In this document: piece after piece, positions 31,584 to 42,159 of the stretch
Numbering within the stretch: the stretch's first letter is position 1
Layout of the letters: each line of letters opens with the position of its first letter
Assembly (NCBI GenBank): GCA_033807695.1
Contig: CM066308.1
Location: 3,224,001-3,288,000 of the forward strand
DNA: 64,000 nucleotides
Direction: 5' to 3'
From: Daedaleopsis sinensis
Taxonomy: Eukaryota; Basidiomycota; Agaricomycetes; Polyporales; Polyporaceae
Made by a program: the position numbers and the translations under genes
Notes under the pieces: model-generated
What the model was told of the DNA's origin: nothing
Seen by the model: the letters and a program-made list of their open reading frames with translations, nothing else
Database searches by the model: none

Positions 31584-34526
31584 ATGCGGGTTCCTCCCGG
31601 TTTCCCCGCGTCCGTCCTGGGCCTTGCTGCTCAAGTGCCCTTGCAACCTCCTCTCAACAACACCCGGATGGCCGCCCCCGACTTCACCTTCAAGCAGGGC
31701 GCGGACATACTCTCCCCGCTCGATCTCGTCCAGCTACCAAGGGCCGGGACGGGCACGGCGAACCCCTCGGGAGATTTGGTGTTTGTGCCGGTGAGCCAGT
31801 ATGCATTGAAGGACAAGAAGTGAGTCTCCGATCTGCGGTCATCCACACACCCCTGTATTGAACTTCGGTCAAGGAATACGAAGACTATTCACATCGCTGC
31901 CGTCGAGAGCACCACCCTGCCGATCGACCTTCCCCTGACGAGCGGAGGGGAGGCCTTCTGGCTGGACGACCGTACCCTCGCGCATGCTGTTGCTGAAGGC
32001 ACCGATAAGAACAAGCTCATCACTCTCTACGCCATCTCGGTGAAGGTCGAGACTCCCGGTAGCCTGACACTCCCCGACTCTCCCGCTCTCATCGGCAAGT
32101 TCCCCACCGACACCGTGTCGAACTTCCGATACTCTGCGAAGACGGGAACGCTGGTCTTTTCTGACTACGTTCATGCGGACGGAGACTTGAAGAAGGTGAA
32201 GGAGAACGACGAGGCATGGGAGAATCGAGGAGACACTGCGTTTGTTTACGACGAAACCTTCGACCGGCATTGGGACACTTGGGTTGGCCCCAAGCGGCCT
32301 TCTCTGTTTAGCGTACAGCTGAGCAAGGGTGCTGACGGTAAATGGGCTCTCGGGACCGACTTCATCAACTTGCTGAAGGGCACGGGACACGTAAGAATCT
32401 CCGTTTACAGAGCTTGAAAGACACTCACGATCCTGGCAGCATACACCCGTAGAACCTTTCGGGGGAACAGACGATTTCGATGTGTCCGACACTCAAGTCG
32501 TCTACACCGCCAAAGACCCTCAGCTTCCAAAGGCTTGGCATACCAAGCAGAATGTTAGTATGCGCTTCCCAAGCTATGGAGTGGCGAGAGCACTAAACAT
32601 TACCATTTGGCTAGATCTACATCGTCGACATTCATGGCCTGTCCGGTCCCAAGGAACTCACACCCGGAACTCAAGGCGCAACACATGGTCCTGTATTTAA
32701 TACGGCTGGGGACAAGGTAGCTTGGGGCGAGCGTGACAGAGACGGCCACGAATCGGACCGGTACGTAGGTACAGTTGCTTGCGAGATGTTAATGTTAACT
32801 TCATACTCGCACAGCGCAAAGCTCGTTATCTATGATCTGAAGAAGGATGTGCGCTACACCTTGACGCACAAGTGGGACCGCACTGTTGGCTCCATCGCCG
32901 TACGCAGCTGAGACTGCATGTGTGCCATGTATGCTGTTGCTGATACTTCGTACCCTTCTAGTTCGCGCACGACGACAAGACCGTATTTTTCACTGCCGGT
33001 GACCACGCTCGGATCAAGTTGTATTCGTTAGCCGTCCCACCGACTCCTCACACCTCCTCTCAAGACCCGTCGTTCTCTGATGAGTTCCGCACTCCTCGCG
33101 AACTCACGTCTACTGGCGCTGTGGCTTCCATCCAGCCGCTGTCGAACGGTCGCCTACTGTTCACTCGCTCCTCGTTGACTTCGCCCAATGAAGTATTCGT
33201 TCTGCGGGGCCTCGATGAGAGCGGGAAACCCACAGTCGACCAGCTCACGAAACTCGCTTCCGCTGGACTAAAGGGCAAGAACCTCGATGGTGGCGAGGAT
33301 ATATGGTTCGAGGGCGCGGAAGGGAAGCAAGTGCAAGGTTGGGTGCTCAAGCCGCCGGGGTTCAAGCAGGGCGACAAGAAGAAGTGGCCGATTCTTCTTG
33401 CGATCCATGGAGGTGAGGACGCTCTGTCAAATGATCTACCCAAGAACACTGGCACTCACTGGTTGCCCTAGGTCCCGAGGGTGCCTGGGAAGACCAGTGG
33501 TCGAACAGGTGGAACTTGAACATTTTCGCGCAGCAAGGTTATTTCGTTGTCGCGATCAACCCTACCGGCTCGACCTCCTTTGGCCAAGGTGACCATTGAG
33601 CACAATGCGCCTTTGTTTTGACTCATAACGCATGTGTATAGACTTCACCGACGCCATCGCCGAGGATTGGGGAGGAAAGCCGTTTGTTGGTGTGTACAAC
33701 CGCTCGAGACAGCGCCTCACATACGTCATTGACTTGCTGAGTCATCTAGACCTGCGGAATGGCTGGAAGCACGTCCTCGACAACTTCCCCCAGGTCGATC
33801 CTGACCGTGCAGTCGCCGCGGGTGCTAGCTATGGCGGTTATGCAATCAAGTACGCACCGTTGCATGTTGCATGCGAAGAAGTTGCGGGTTCTGATGCCGC
33901 TATAGTTGGATTCAGGGGCATCCAGAGTACGGTTTCAACTTCAAGGCCCTAGTGTGTCACGACGGAGCCTTTGGTGCTCAATACCACGGCTACTCTACTG
34001 ACGAGCTCTTCTTCGTACGCACCTCTTTTTGCTCTCGACTGCTGCGCTCACTCGTTGCTTAGTTCAACTACGAATGGGGAGGACGCCCTTGGGAGCCAAA
34101 CGCGAAGGAAGTGATCAAGAAGTGCGTTCTCCCCCTCTGTTATAGGATCCTCCGCTGATGCGCGTCCCCGCAGGTTTGACCCGATCAACTTCGTGGAGAA
34201 GTGGTCCACCCCTATGCTTATTATCCACGGAAGCAAAGACTACCGCCTCCCTGAAACCGATGGCATTGGCGCCTTCCATGCTCTTCAGCAGTAAGTCGCA
34301 GCATCTCGAAGCGAGATGGCCTTCTTCCTCAATTGATTTACCAGATTGGGAGTCCCGAGTCGCTTGGTCATCTTCCCTGATGAGAACCATTGGGTGTTGA
34401 ATCACCAGAACAGGTATGTGCTGCGTTGTGTGTTCATAGATACTGTTGTTGAACGGTTTCTGCAGCTTGAAGTGGCACTATGAGGTATTCAGGTGGCTGG
34501 ACCAGTACGCGGGCACGAGCGAGTAA
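31584..34526 (+). CDS. Dipeptidyl-peptidase V-like serine peptidase (family S9)
   Basis: An S9 (prolyl oligopeptidase class) enzyme that removes dipeptides from the N-terminus of peptides. The ATG at 31584 gives [21 protein letters not shown] second ATG at 31666 ([20 protein letters not shown]) matches the usual cytosolic start, since I see no clear signal peptide. The N-terminal half is a beta-propeller spread over many exons (for example [20 protein letters not shown] and [20 protein letters not shown]). The C-terminal alpha/beta-hydrolase part has [28 protein letters not shown], and the nucleophile elbow GASYGGYA, split by an intron before [13 protein letters not shown]. The acid site region is [16 protein letters not shown] and the catalytic His lies in FPDENHWVL. 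The stop is at 34524-34526. There are at least ten introns. The triad is complete. Confidence 0.88.
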
Positions 34527-34818
34527 ATTTAGCAGCAAGAAAAAAAGAATGGTTCAAGGAAGTCGTGTACGATTACGCTACTGTGCGTTCCTCAATGCGA
34601 AACGTACAGCCCTGACTCGACCCTGCACGAGCTGATGAATGCCGATCGTGCCGTTGACAATAGTCTTCGAAGGTGGGAGAGGTACGTAGGAGACCCTGAA
34701 GGGTCTTTGCTTCTTCACATGACGAGCTTACATATATAGCTATGCATGGCGATCGACCGTGCATTGGGTATCTTGTTCACACTCCCATCTGTCGTTCCTC
34801 ACTCTATCAGCGTGTGCG

Positions 34819-35905
34819 ATGACGGAAGCCGACGACCCACCACCCTCGCAGACAGAGGTCAACGTTATACACATGCCCAACCATGACAACAACACCTCGA
34901 ACGTTGGACCGAAGGAGATCGTTCGAGAGAAGCGAGTGAGGTTCAAACGCTCCCGATCGCCAACTCCGGGAATATCGGACGTTGGTATCGACGAGCAGGA
35001 TGAGAAGGATGTGGACGTACAGTTGACCGAGGACAGGGAGTTGAACAAAGTCAAGTGGGAGGCCGATAGTCCAGCTCTCTCGAGCCGCGTGCTCGATGAG
35101 GAGTTTCTCAATGTCAAGGTAAGCACAGGTGCCTTCATGATGTGGTATGAAGATTGATGAGAATGGACAGAAGGAAGAAAGTCAATCTGAGACAGACGGT
35201 TTCGCTCTTCGTGCGCGGGACATCGTCCAAGAGCTGGACTACCCCAGTGTACGTACAGACCATTTCAGCAGAACATCGTAACTGATCTCACGATGAACCT
35301 TGCAGGACTTTGATTCCGATTCTGACTACGACCACGATGACGAGACTTTCGATCCTATGACCACGAGCGCACCTGCGCCAGCCCCACAGCGGCCACAACG
35401 GACTGCAACCGGGCGAGTGTCGATCGCCGACACGATCTTCGACGCCATCGGTGATGCTGTCGCTCGTGTTAGAGGCGCTCCGGGCGACTGGCTCTTAGAT
35501 GCCGCGGTCTCGCGCCACAGTGGACTCTTGGTCACTGTGCAAGGGTCGCTGGGCACCACATTCAGCCCCGGATGGTACGACGGGCAGTACGAGGGTGCGA
35601 AAGGTGTCGTGCTCTCCGTGTTCAACACGGGGCCGGGAAATCGCGAGTCTCCGTCGACGGCGCGTGTCAAGTTCCAGCGGCCGCGCGACCCCGACATGGA
35701 TGTCGTCGTCGTGCCAGTGTCCCTCCTGCTGCCCGTGCATCCGAGCGCCCCCAAGCAGACCGCGGTCATCATTGGGGGCATGTACTCCGGCGAGGTCGCG
35801 CAGGTCAGGGAGGAGGTGAGTGGTGGATGGTTCGTGTCTGCCGCGTACGAGCACTTCGAGGTCGACACGGAGTTCCTTGTCCGATTGCTCCCCGTTGACG
35901 ATTGA
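34819..35905 (+). CDS. Uncharacterised protein with acidic head and KOW-like tail
   Basis: The ATG at 34819 (MTEADDPPPSQTEVNVIHMP) fits a TATA-like CATATATAGC at about 34730. An upstream in-frame ATG at 34759 is less likely. The N-terminal third is charged, with REKRVRFKRSRSPTPG, a possible nuclear signal. Two introns (about 35119-35171 and 35250-35305) precede a DFDSDSDYDHDDETFDP acidic block. The folded C-terminal domain includes TIFDAIGDAVARVRGAPGDW, SPGWYDGQYEGAKGVVLSVF and KQTAVIIGGMYSGEVAQVRE. This last resembles a KOW-type small beta domain, followed by FEVDTEFLVRLLP. Function is not known. RNA- or nucleosome-related roles would be guesses. The stop is at 35903-35905. Confidence 0.7.
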
Positions 35906-36737
35906 AGGGCGCGGTGGCGTAGCTTTGTCTCGGCGAAACGGATGGCGGTGGACAAATAGTGGAGTTTCCGACAATAATAGTACCGATGGAGATGGTCGCT
36001 TGTGAGTCCAAATTGAGTGCACCTTCACTGCTTCCGTGACCTTAAAAACTCCGGCTCCTAGCTCCTGATGCTAGCGCACGTAGTCCGCAAAGGTACGGCC
36101 CCGACTTCTTCGGCGAGTGGTGTGGTCATCTATAGCAAATGGTGCCTCGCTCATTGAGTTGGATAGGGACCGCAAGTAACGCTTGTGGGGTTACGTATGA
36201 CGTCCGAGTGCAGCAATGCCATCCAAGTGCCATCTTATCTTCACGCTTGAGAGACGATCCGAGTTAGCGGCAACGCCTGCATATTCAGCTCCGATGACAC
36301 AACGCACTGAAGACTGTCACTGAAGAATGTCTGTTACCTCAGTGTGAGTGGCGTCACCGGCAGCGCCTGCGCCGAATTCCCGGTTCATGTATGATGTGTT
36401 ATGGTACCGGGGTCCACAGCTCAAATCATATTGAGCGATACCTAAGCGTATCATCCTCACAAAGGGAATTCCTACGTGTGACCATGATTGCGCATAGCAT
36501 GCAGTCATTGGTATACTCTCGCACGTATAGGGACCCTGTGGCGACATTCTCGTCCGATCCAATTATCGGGACGCCGTCAACACGACTTGACGTGCCAGTG
36601 GGCAGGAATACGTATCGGTGCGTTCTAGAGTCCGAGTCGCCTTTCTTGCACGCATGTCAGTGCCTGACGCCAGTGACCTACCGCATGCGGTCGCCTAGCT
36701 GGAGACAGTGCATATGAACAGGCAGCGCAGAGCACGT
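35906..36737. other. Intergenic, no gene seen
   Basis: About 0.8 kb of promoter-type DNA upstream of terpene synthase C, with only short frames. Confidence 0.4.
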
Positions 36738-36744
36738 ATAAAAA
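36738..36744 (+). promoter_or_regulatory. TATA box of terpene synthase C
   Basis: TATAAAA within CACGTATAAAAAGCGG lies about 78 bases upstream of the ATG at 36816. This is a normal spacing, unlike copies A and B. Confidence 0.65.
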
Positions 36745-36815
36745 GCGGCTGATGAGGCGACCACCTAGAACATTCAACAACGTCGCACCTCTCACACCAC
36801 TCTACCCTGAACATC

Positions 36816-38222
36816 ATGATAGGGACTTTAACTCTCTACAACCCTCCTCAGTTCGGCTCCTTGCCAGACGAGTAAGCGCTCACATCCTCAAGTATACATT
36901 TGCCGTTGACACCGGAGTCCCAGCTGGTTAGGACATTGTAGCTATACTGCTGATGTACACATCCGTCTGGACGCTCTCCCTACCTCTCCACCTTGGCCGG
37001 TAAGTTCATGGCCGTCCATAATAGACCGTGATCCACATCCGATATCCACACTGATAGCGATTGTACAGAAGAACTCTGCTATCCGCCTGGGAGAACTCGA
37101 AGGCATCCTGCTTGAATTCTTGAAGACATCCCGATACCGACCTCCTCACACACCGTGCGACTCGGACCTTCGCCAGAAGATCTACTTGGAAGTCAACAAT
37201 TGGCAGACCAACATCGACACCCAGATGAGGATGAAGATGGTCGAGACCAGCTGTTCGTATGCAGAGTCGGCATACAGCCACACCTCCCCCGACCATCGCT
37301 ATTACATCGCACTCTACACCGCCTGCATGCTCTACGCCGAGGATCTGGGCGAGAGCGACCCGGACGCCGTCATGCAGTTCGCGCGGCGTCTGATCCGTGG
37401 CGAGCGGCAGGTCAACTCTGTGTTCGACCAGCTCGCCGCCCTCCTCAAGGACGCCCATCTGTACTGGACCGACGTCGGCGCCGATGCCATCGTCACGGGC
37501 ACGGTGGACGCGCTCTCCGCGACCTCCGTCGAGTTCGCTACCGCGGACATGCGCGTCGCCGCGTTTGCGACCCGCTACCCGTACTATTTACGCACCAGGG
37601 CGGGCGGCGGATCGCAGTACACGCACTTCATGTTCATGAGGAGCTGGCGGGAAAACGTGAACTCGTACCTGCAGATTCTACCGTGAGTACCACCGTGTTC
37701 CCAGGTTGATATCGGTCATAACTTCTTACTTTGGCGTCGTCTGGGCTGCAGTGAAATCGAGCACTGGACGCTCGGAACAAAGTAAGAGCCTCTTCTCCGG
37801 TCGGATCCACTCGTGGTACTGATCCTCGTGTCTCCTCAGTGACATGTAAGCTTAGACGAGCCTCGGCCTATGCGTCTGACAGCGAGCTGAGAAAACGTCT
37901 AGATTGTCCTTCTACAAGGAGGAGATTGCGGGAGAGAAAGGCAACTACATTCACCTCCGTGCCGCAGCCGAGCAACTTTCCCCGTCGGAGGTTCTCCGCC
38001 GGCTCACCAATGAAGTTCTAGACACCGCGGACCGGATCAAACAGATCGTAGGCGAGGACGCTGAGCTTGCCGCGCTCTGGCAGGGATACCTCCAGGTACG
38101 TTTACTAAAGACCCATCGGTTGCAAGGGATAAGTATGCTGATTGCTTGTTGAGCAGCGTTACCTCGAATTCTCGATCAGGACGCCGAGATATCGTCTCGC
38201 TGAACTAGGAATCTTCCCTTAA
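36816..38222 (+). CDS. Tri5-like sesquiterpene synthase, copy C
   Basis: The third, more distant member of the terpene synthase family in the window. The ATG at 36816 gives MIGTLTLYNPPQFGSLPDD. Then follow YTADVHIRLDALPTSPPWP, KNSAIRLGELEGILLEFLKT and a long exon with ETSCSYAESAYSHTSPDHRY and DVGADAIVTGTVDALSATSV. The first metal motif reads LYAEDLGESDPDAV, so the usual DDxxD/E is EDxxE here. The second motif is NDILSFYKEE, joined across two small introns (AA|T GAC AT|A TTG). Short exons DPEIEHWTLG-type and RYLEFSIRTPRYRLAELGIF close the gene at 38220-38222. It has ordinary TATA spacing and an uninterrupted start, so it looks intact. Product unknown. Confidence 0.88.
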
Positions 38223-40397
38223 AGCCCTCGAGTTCCCGATTGTGCTAGCGATAATTTCGTTGTTTGGTATGAGTAGTTCCGGCAGATGAGTACAGTGTAT
38301 CAACCTGTTCTAGTAGTACGATACGCCGTAAAGACGGTAGATAAGTGTCATTTGAGAGTAGATATGTATAATGTGAATGCATATCACACCTCGAAGAGCG
38401 TTTACGCCGCATCAAGAATTAATAACGGCTCCCGACCCATACCGGCACCTCCCTTTCGTAGCAGACGGCGGAGTCGATAAATATATCTTTGGCGGCCTCG
38501 CGCCGCCCGTGAATGCATACATGCTCTTGGCAACCTTTCCAACTCCTCAGTTGGCTCTCGAACTTCCTCACGGTAAATGGCATGGGTATCATGAGCGCGA
38601 TACAGCTACAGCCCAGCACTACGATCGACGCCCGCCCGCCGAGAGTTAGTAAGCGTCTCGTACATGCAGCGAACAGCAGAGAACCCAGTGCGAGCAGCGA
38701 TCACACGACTGTTTACTCAGACCGTGGTGCACTCGTGGCCACACACGGGTATGGTGAGATTGGACGGCTTGAGGAAGATTGATATCAGGCTGAGCCAGAA
38801 GCCAACGGGCGGATGGACGCCGTGTTAGTAAAGGGCTCAGTGGGAGACCGCGATGGTTTGGAACGAAGAAGTAACCGGCGAAGGCAGATTTTGGGACCGA
38901 CCTTCTTCGTATAACGGCCCCTACACAGTGCAATATCACGGACAGAGATGTGGTAGAATTTGCTACTTCTGTGCTGATAGCACCAGCGGCTGAGGGCTGA
39001 GATAGAATCCCTCCAATGTAGCTTAGAGACGTATCCCTAGAGACGTAACCCACCAATGTAGCTTAGTGACGTATCCCTGACGTCGCCGTCCCGGACGTCC
39101 TGACGAAGCCTCGAGTTAGTGAGGAGGTACCTCAGAGCTCAGAAGAGACGAGCGGCCCGGGGCTTGTGCGAGTTCGGAAACCTTCGACCTTCACAGTTAC
39201 ACACCTGTAGACACGACCGTCAGTAATCCACAGGGACGTATCAAGCACTACTAATAGTATCTTGAAGTAGTACCTGTTTGGTGGGGGCGTCCAGGACATT
39301 TTATACATCTGAGACGGTCCTCCGAGTCAGGTCAAGACTTACCGTGACTGCTATTCGGCGGGTGCATGACTCTGCGTATACTAGTCAGGAGTGGCCCCTA
39401 GTGAGACCCCTTTATAGTGCAATACTACTATGCAGTATGATCGCGAAACAAATAAATCGTCAGTGCACGTATAAGTAGTACATGCCAGTGCCACCTTACT
39501 ATCAGTAATTAGTAGCCTTAGTATTATACAGTCCAGCGAGTAAGTAGTCATGTCTGCCTACCATAGGGCTTGGCCCTCGCGGGCGGTAAACTATCATAGC
39601 AAACAAACAAGTAGTCATGTCAGAGAGATATGATGAAGCTTGACTCACGACGTTCAAGTTCGAATGATGTTCCGAGCTCGGGATATGGGTCCAATAGTCA
39701 CCGTCACGGTTGGAGGAGGAGATGGTTGGACGCACGAAGTTAACGTTGGACGTCCGAGACCTTGGCGTCATCATATTCGTGAGAAAACACCCGGTCACTG
39801 CCGTGGCACAGCCTGGCACAGCGGCTGGCACCCCTACACTGTACGCAGCTGGCCGCCGTACCGTACCACTGCCTTGCCACTGCTAGCACTTGAAGTTTGC
39901 CAGCCTGGCCAAATTTGAACACGATCATCTTCCGGGGTAAGAAAATGTGCAGCTAAGGTAGGTAGGCTTCAACTTGAGTACTGAGTACCCACGGGCAGTG
40001 ACTGCACTGACAATCTGCACAAAACTGCTCATGAGTAGGATCGCTGAAGGGTGCCGGTGAACCCGCGAGGCAATTCTTTACCTGCAGGGCTAGCTTTCTG
40101 CATTATTATGTCTGGGTCCCTGGGACGAACTAGTTCTGTCAATGAAGTGAACGATGGTTACCTCAAATGATCGATTACATCATCTCAGTTCCGTATACGG
40201 AAAGGATTGGAAACACACGTTTGATGCTGTGCAAGATCGAGATCGTACTTCAACATAGGAGTCCGACAATATTATCCGCATTGTCACTCCTCCACGCCGG
40301 ACCCCGGGCTCTGCGAGGTGTGCATCCCACCTCCTTGGAACAAACCTTGAAATGACTGATGCACTCGTTAGCTTCAACTACTATCAAAAACACCACC
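38223..40397. other. Gene-poor AT-richer DNA with short repeats
   Basis: About 2.2 kb with no supported gene. It holds a 26-bp direct repeat at 39013-39078, two AAGTAGTCATGTC copies near 39541 and 39608, a short GGCACAGC-type tandem near 39805-39830, and a copy of the ACTGAGTAC motif near 39975. It looks like old, decayed mobile or repeat DNA, but no element can be named. Confidence 0.5.
39013..39078. repeat. 26-bp direct repeat, 40-bp period
   Basis: CCAATGTAGCTTAGAGACGT... at 39013-39038 recurs at 39053-39078 with one change (AGAGAC to AGTGAC). A partial third piece (AGAGACGTAAC) lies between them. Confidence 0.75.
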
Positions 40398-42087
40398 ATG
40401 GAAATGGACTCCTCCGATCAAGTTAACGACAACGAGATTATGGCCTTGATCCAAGAAGGCCAACCACTCTCCGATGTCCTCAAAGAGCTTCTTTCTTTGA
40501 GGAAATGGAAGGAAAGACGTATACATGCTGAGACGCAAGAGACGCATCGAATGGAGCGTATGCTTACACGATTATGCGTGGGTTGACATTGTAACATTAT
40601 TGTCACGGATGTCACCTGATCTAGAAGATCACTGGCAGGAGAATTGCAAGGATACCGCCGCCAGGTGGATTCATCACAAGAACGGGTCAACAGATGACCT
40701 GCCTATAGAGCTCCTCCATACCATCCTGCGTTTTACGTTGCCACCCAGTACCCTTCTCGACCCAACGCCCAGTCGCGGGGCACAGTCACTCTGGATTCGA
40801 GCGTTGGTCATCAAAAAGGGCCTTTCGCAAGTCAGCAAGAGATGGCACTCTGTTCTTCTCCCATTCATGTATGAAGAAGTGTCCTTCAGACATGCTACCC
40901 AAGTTCGCGCATTTGCCGCGAGTCTTCGGGGTAACGCCGACCTCACCTCGTTGGTCCGAATGATCGTCGTAGATTGTCCCGTAACATCCGAGGTTCGCGA
41001 TCTGGTCGTCGGCGATCTGGCGTACATCCTGACACGATGCTCTCGGCTGCGCGTACTCATCTTCACTGACAACCTCTTCGTCATGGAAGACGACCTGCGC
41101 AGTATCGCTCTATACCCCTTTCCTTCGACTCTGGCGGCCGCAGTGGAGACTTTATCCGGGACCCTTCGGCGTTTCGAGCAGTGGCCGCAAGGAGGCGGTC
41201 ACCACTTTACCTTCCCAATCCGCTGCATCACCTCCTGCCAACAACTCACCTCCCTCGCCATCAATGTCGACCACCCTGCCTCTCTTGAACCCATCAGCTT
41301 CCCGTCCCTAGAAGAGCTCGATCTCTCGCAAGAGTACGACGTCCGCCGCGCGGAGCACTCAGGGCGGTTCACAACTTGGGAGCTGCCCCGTATCAAGCGC
41401 CTCATTCTTCCTATGGCCACGAACATACAGGGGGAAATCCTCCTGAAGTACGGACGAACAATTGACTTCCTCGAGTTCCGCGACCATCTCGACATGGCGC
41501 CCCACCTCCATCCGGAGTCTTCCCGCCACCCGTACATCGAGCTACTCCACCTGTGTCCTACGCTGCGTCACCTCGTCTTCCAGGTCAAGACCTCCCACCT
41601 GAGCGACTTCCAACTGCTCAACCGTTTCCAGGCCCATCCGACGCTGGCCTACATCGACATCTGGGTGACCTCACCCGCCGGCAAGCTACGCTGCGAATTT
41701 CTCGCGCTCCGCCAGGCTAGGAAGCTCGCCCCGGGGGTGCCGTGGAAGAACATCCGACTCCTGGACCGCGCTCTCAACTACATCCACACTAGACGGCTTC
41801 CGCAGCTGTTCCCGCCTGACACGCCCGAGGTCGAGCTTCCGTGCACGCACACGATACTCGGACTTGCGATCGTGCATGCACCCTGGGGCGTTTACAGGGG
41901 CGATCTGGATGTGCTGTACCCTAGCTTTGACAGTGACTCTGGGGAGGAGTCTGATTCGGAGGACTCCAACGACGATTCTGAAGCATCGAGCTCCGACCGG
42001 ACGTTTTCACCCCCGAGGACGCCCTCAGACGACACTGTCACGGAGAGTGAAGACGAGGACGATATGGACGTTGATCCTGCCCGATGA
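40398..42087 (+). CDS. F-box protein
   Basis: A probable SCF ubiquitin-ligase adaptor. The ATG at 40398 gives MEMDSSDQVNDNEIMALIQE, and a first exon rich in helix formers ends at the GTATGC donor near 40559. After a 66-base intron comes QDHWQENCKDTAARWIHHKN, then the F-box DDLPIELLHTILRFTLPPST and KGLSQVSKRWHSVLLPFMYE. A long single exon with leucine-rich segments follows (ILTRCSRLRVLIFTDNLFVM, LLHLCPTLRHLVFQVKTSHL). The C-terminus is acidic and Ser-rich (SDSGEESDSEDSNDDSEASS) and ends DMDVDPAR at 42085-42087. There are about 540 residues. The stop lies only 72 bases from the MSH5 stop on the opposite strand. Confidence 0.82.
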
Positions 42088-42159
42088 GCGGGTGCAGACG
42101 TCCGCTATGTATATACACACGTGCACATCTACGACGCATGCATAGGAGGCATATCGCTA

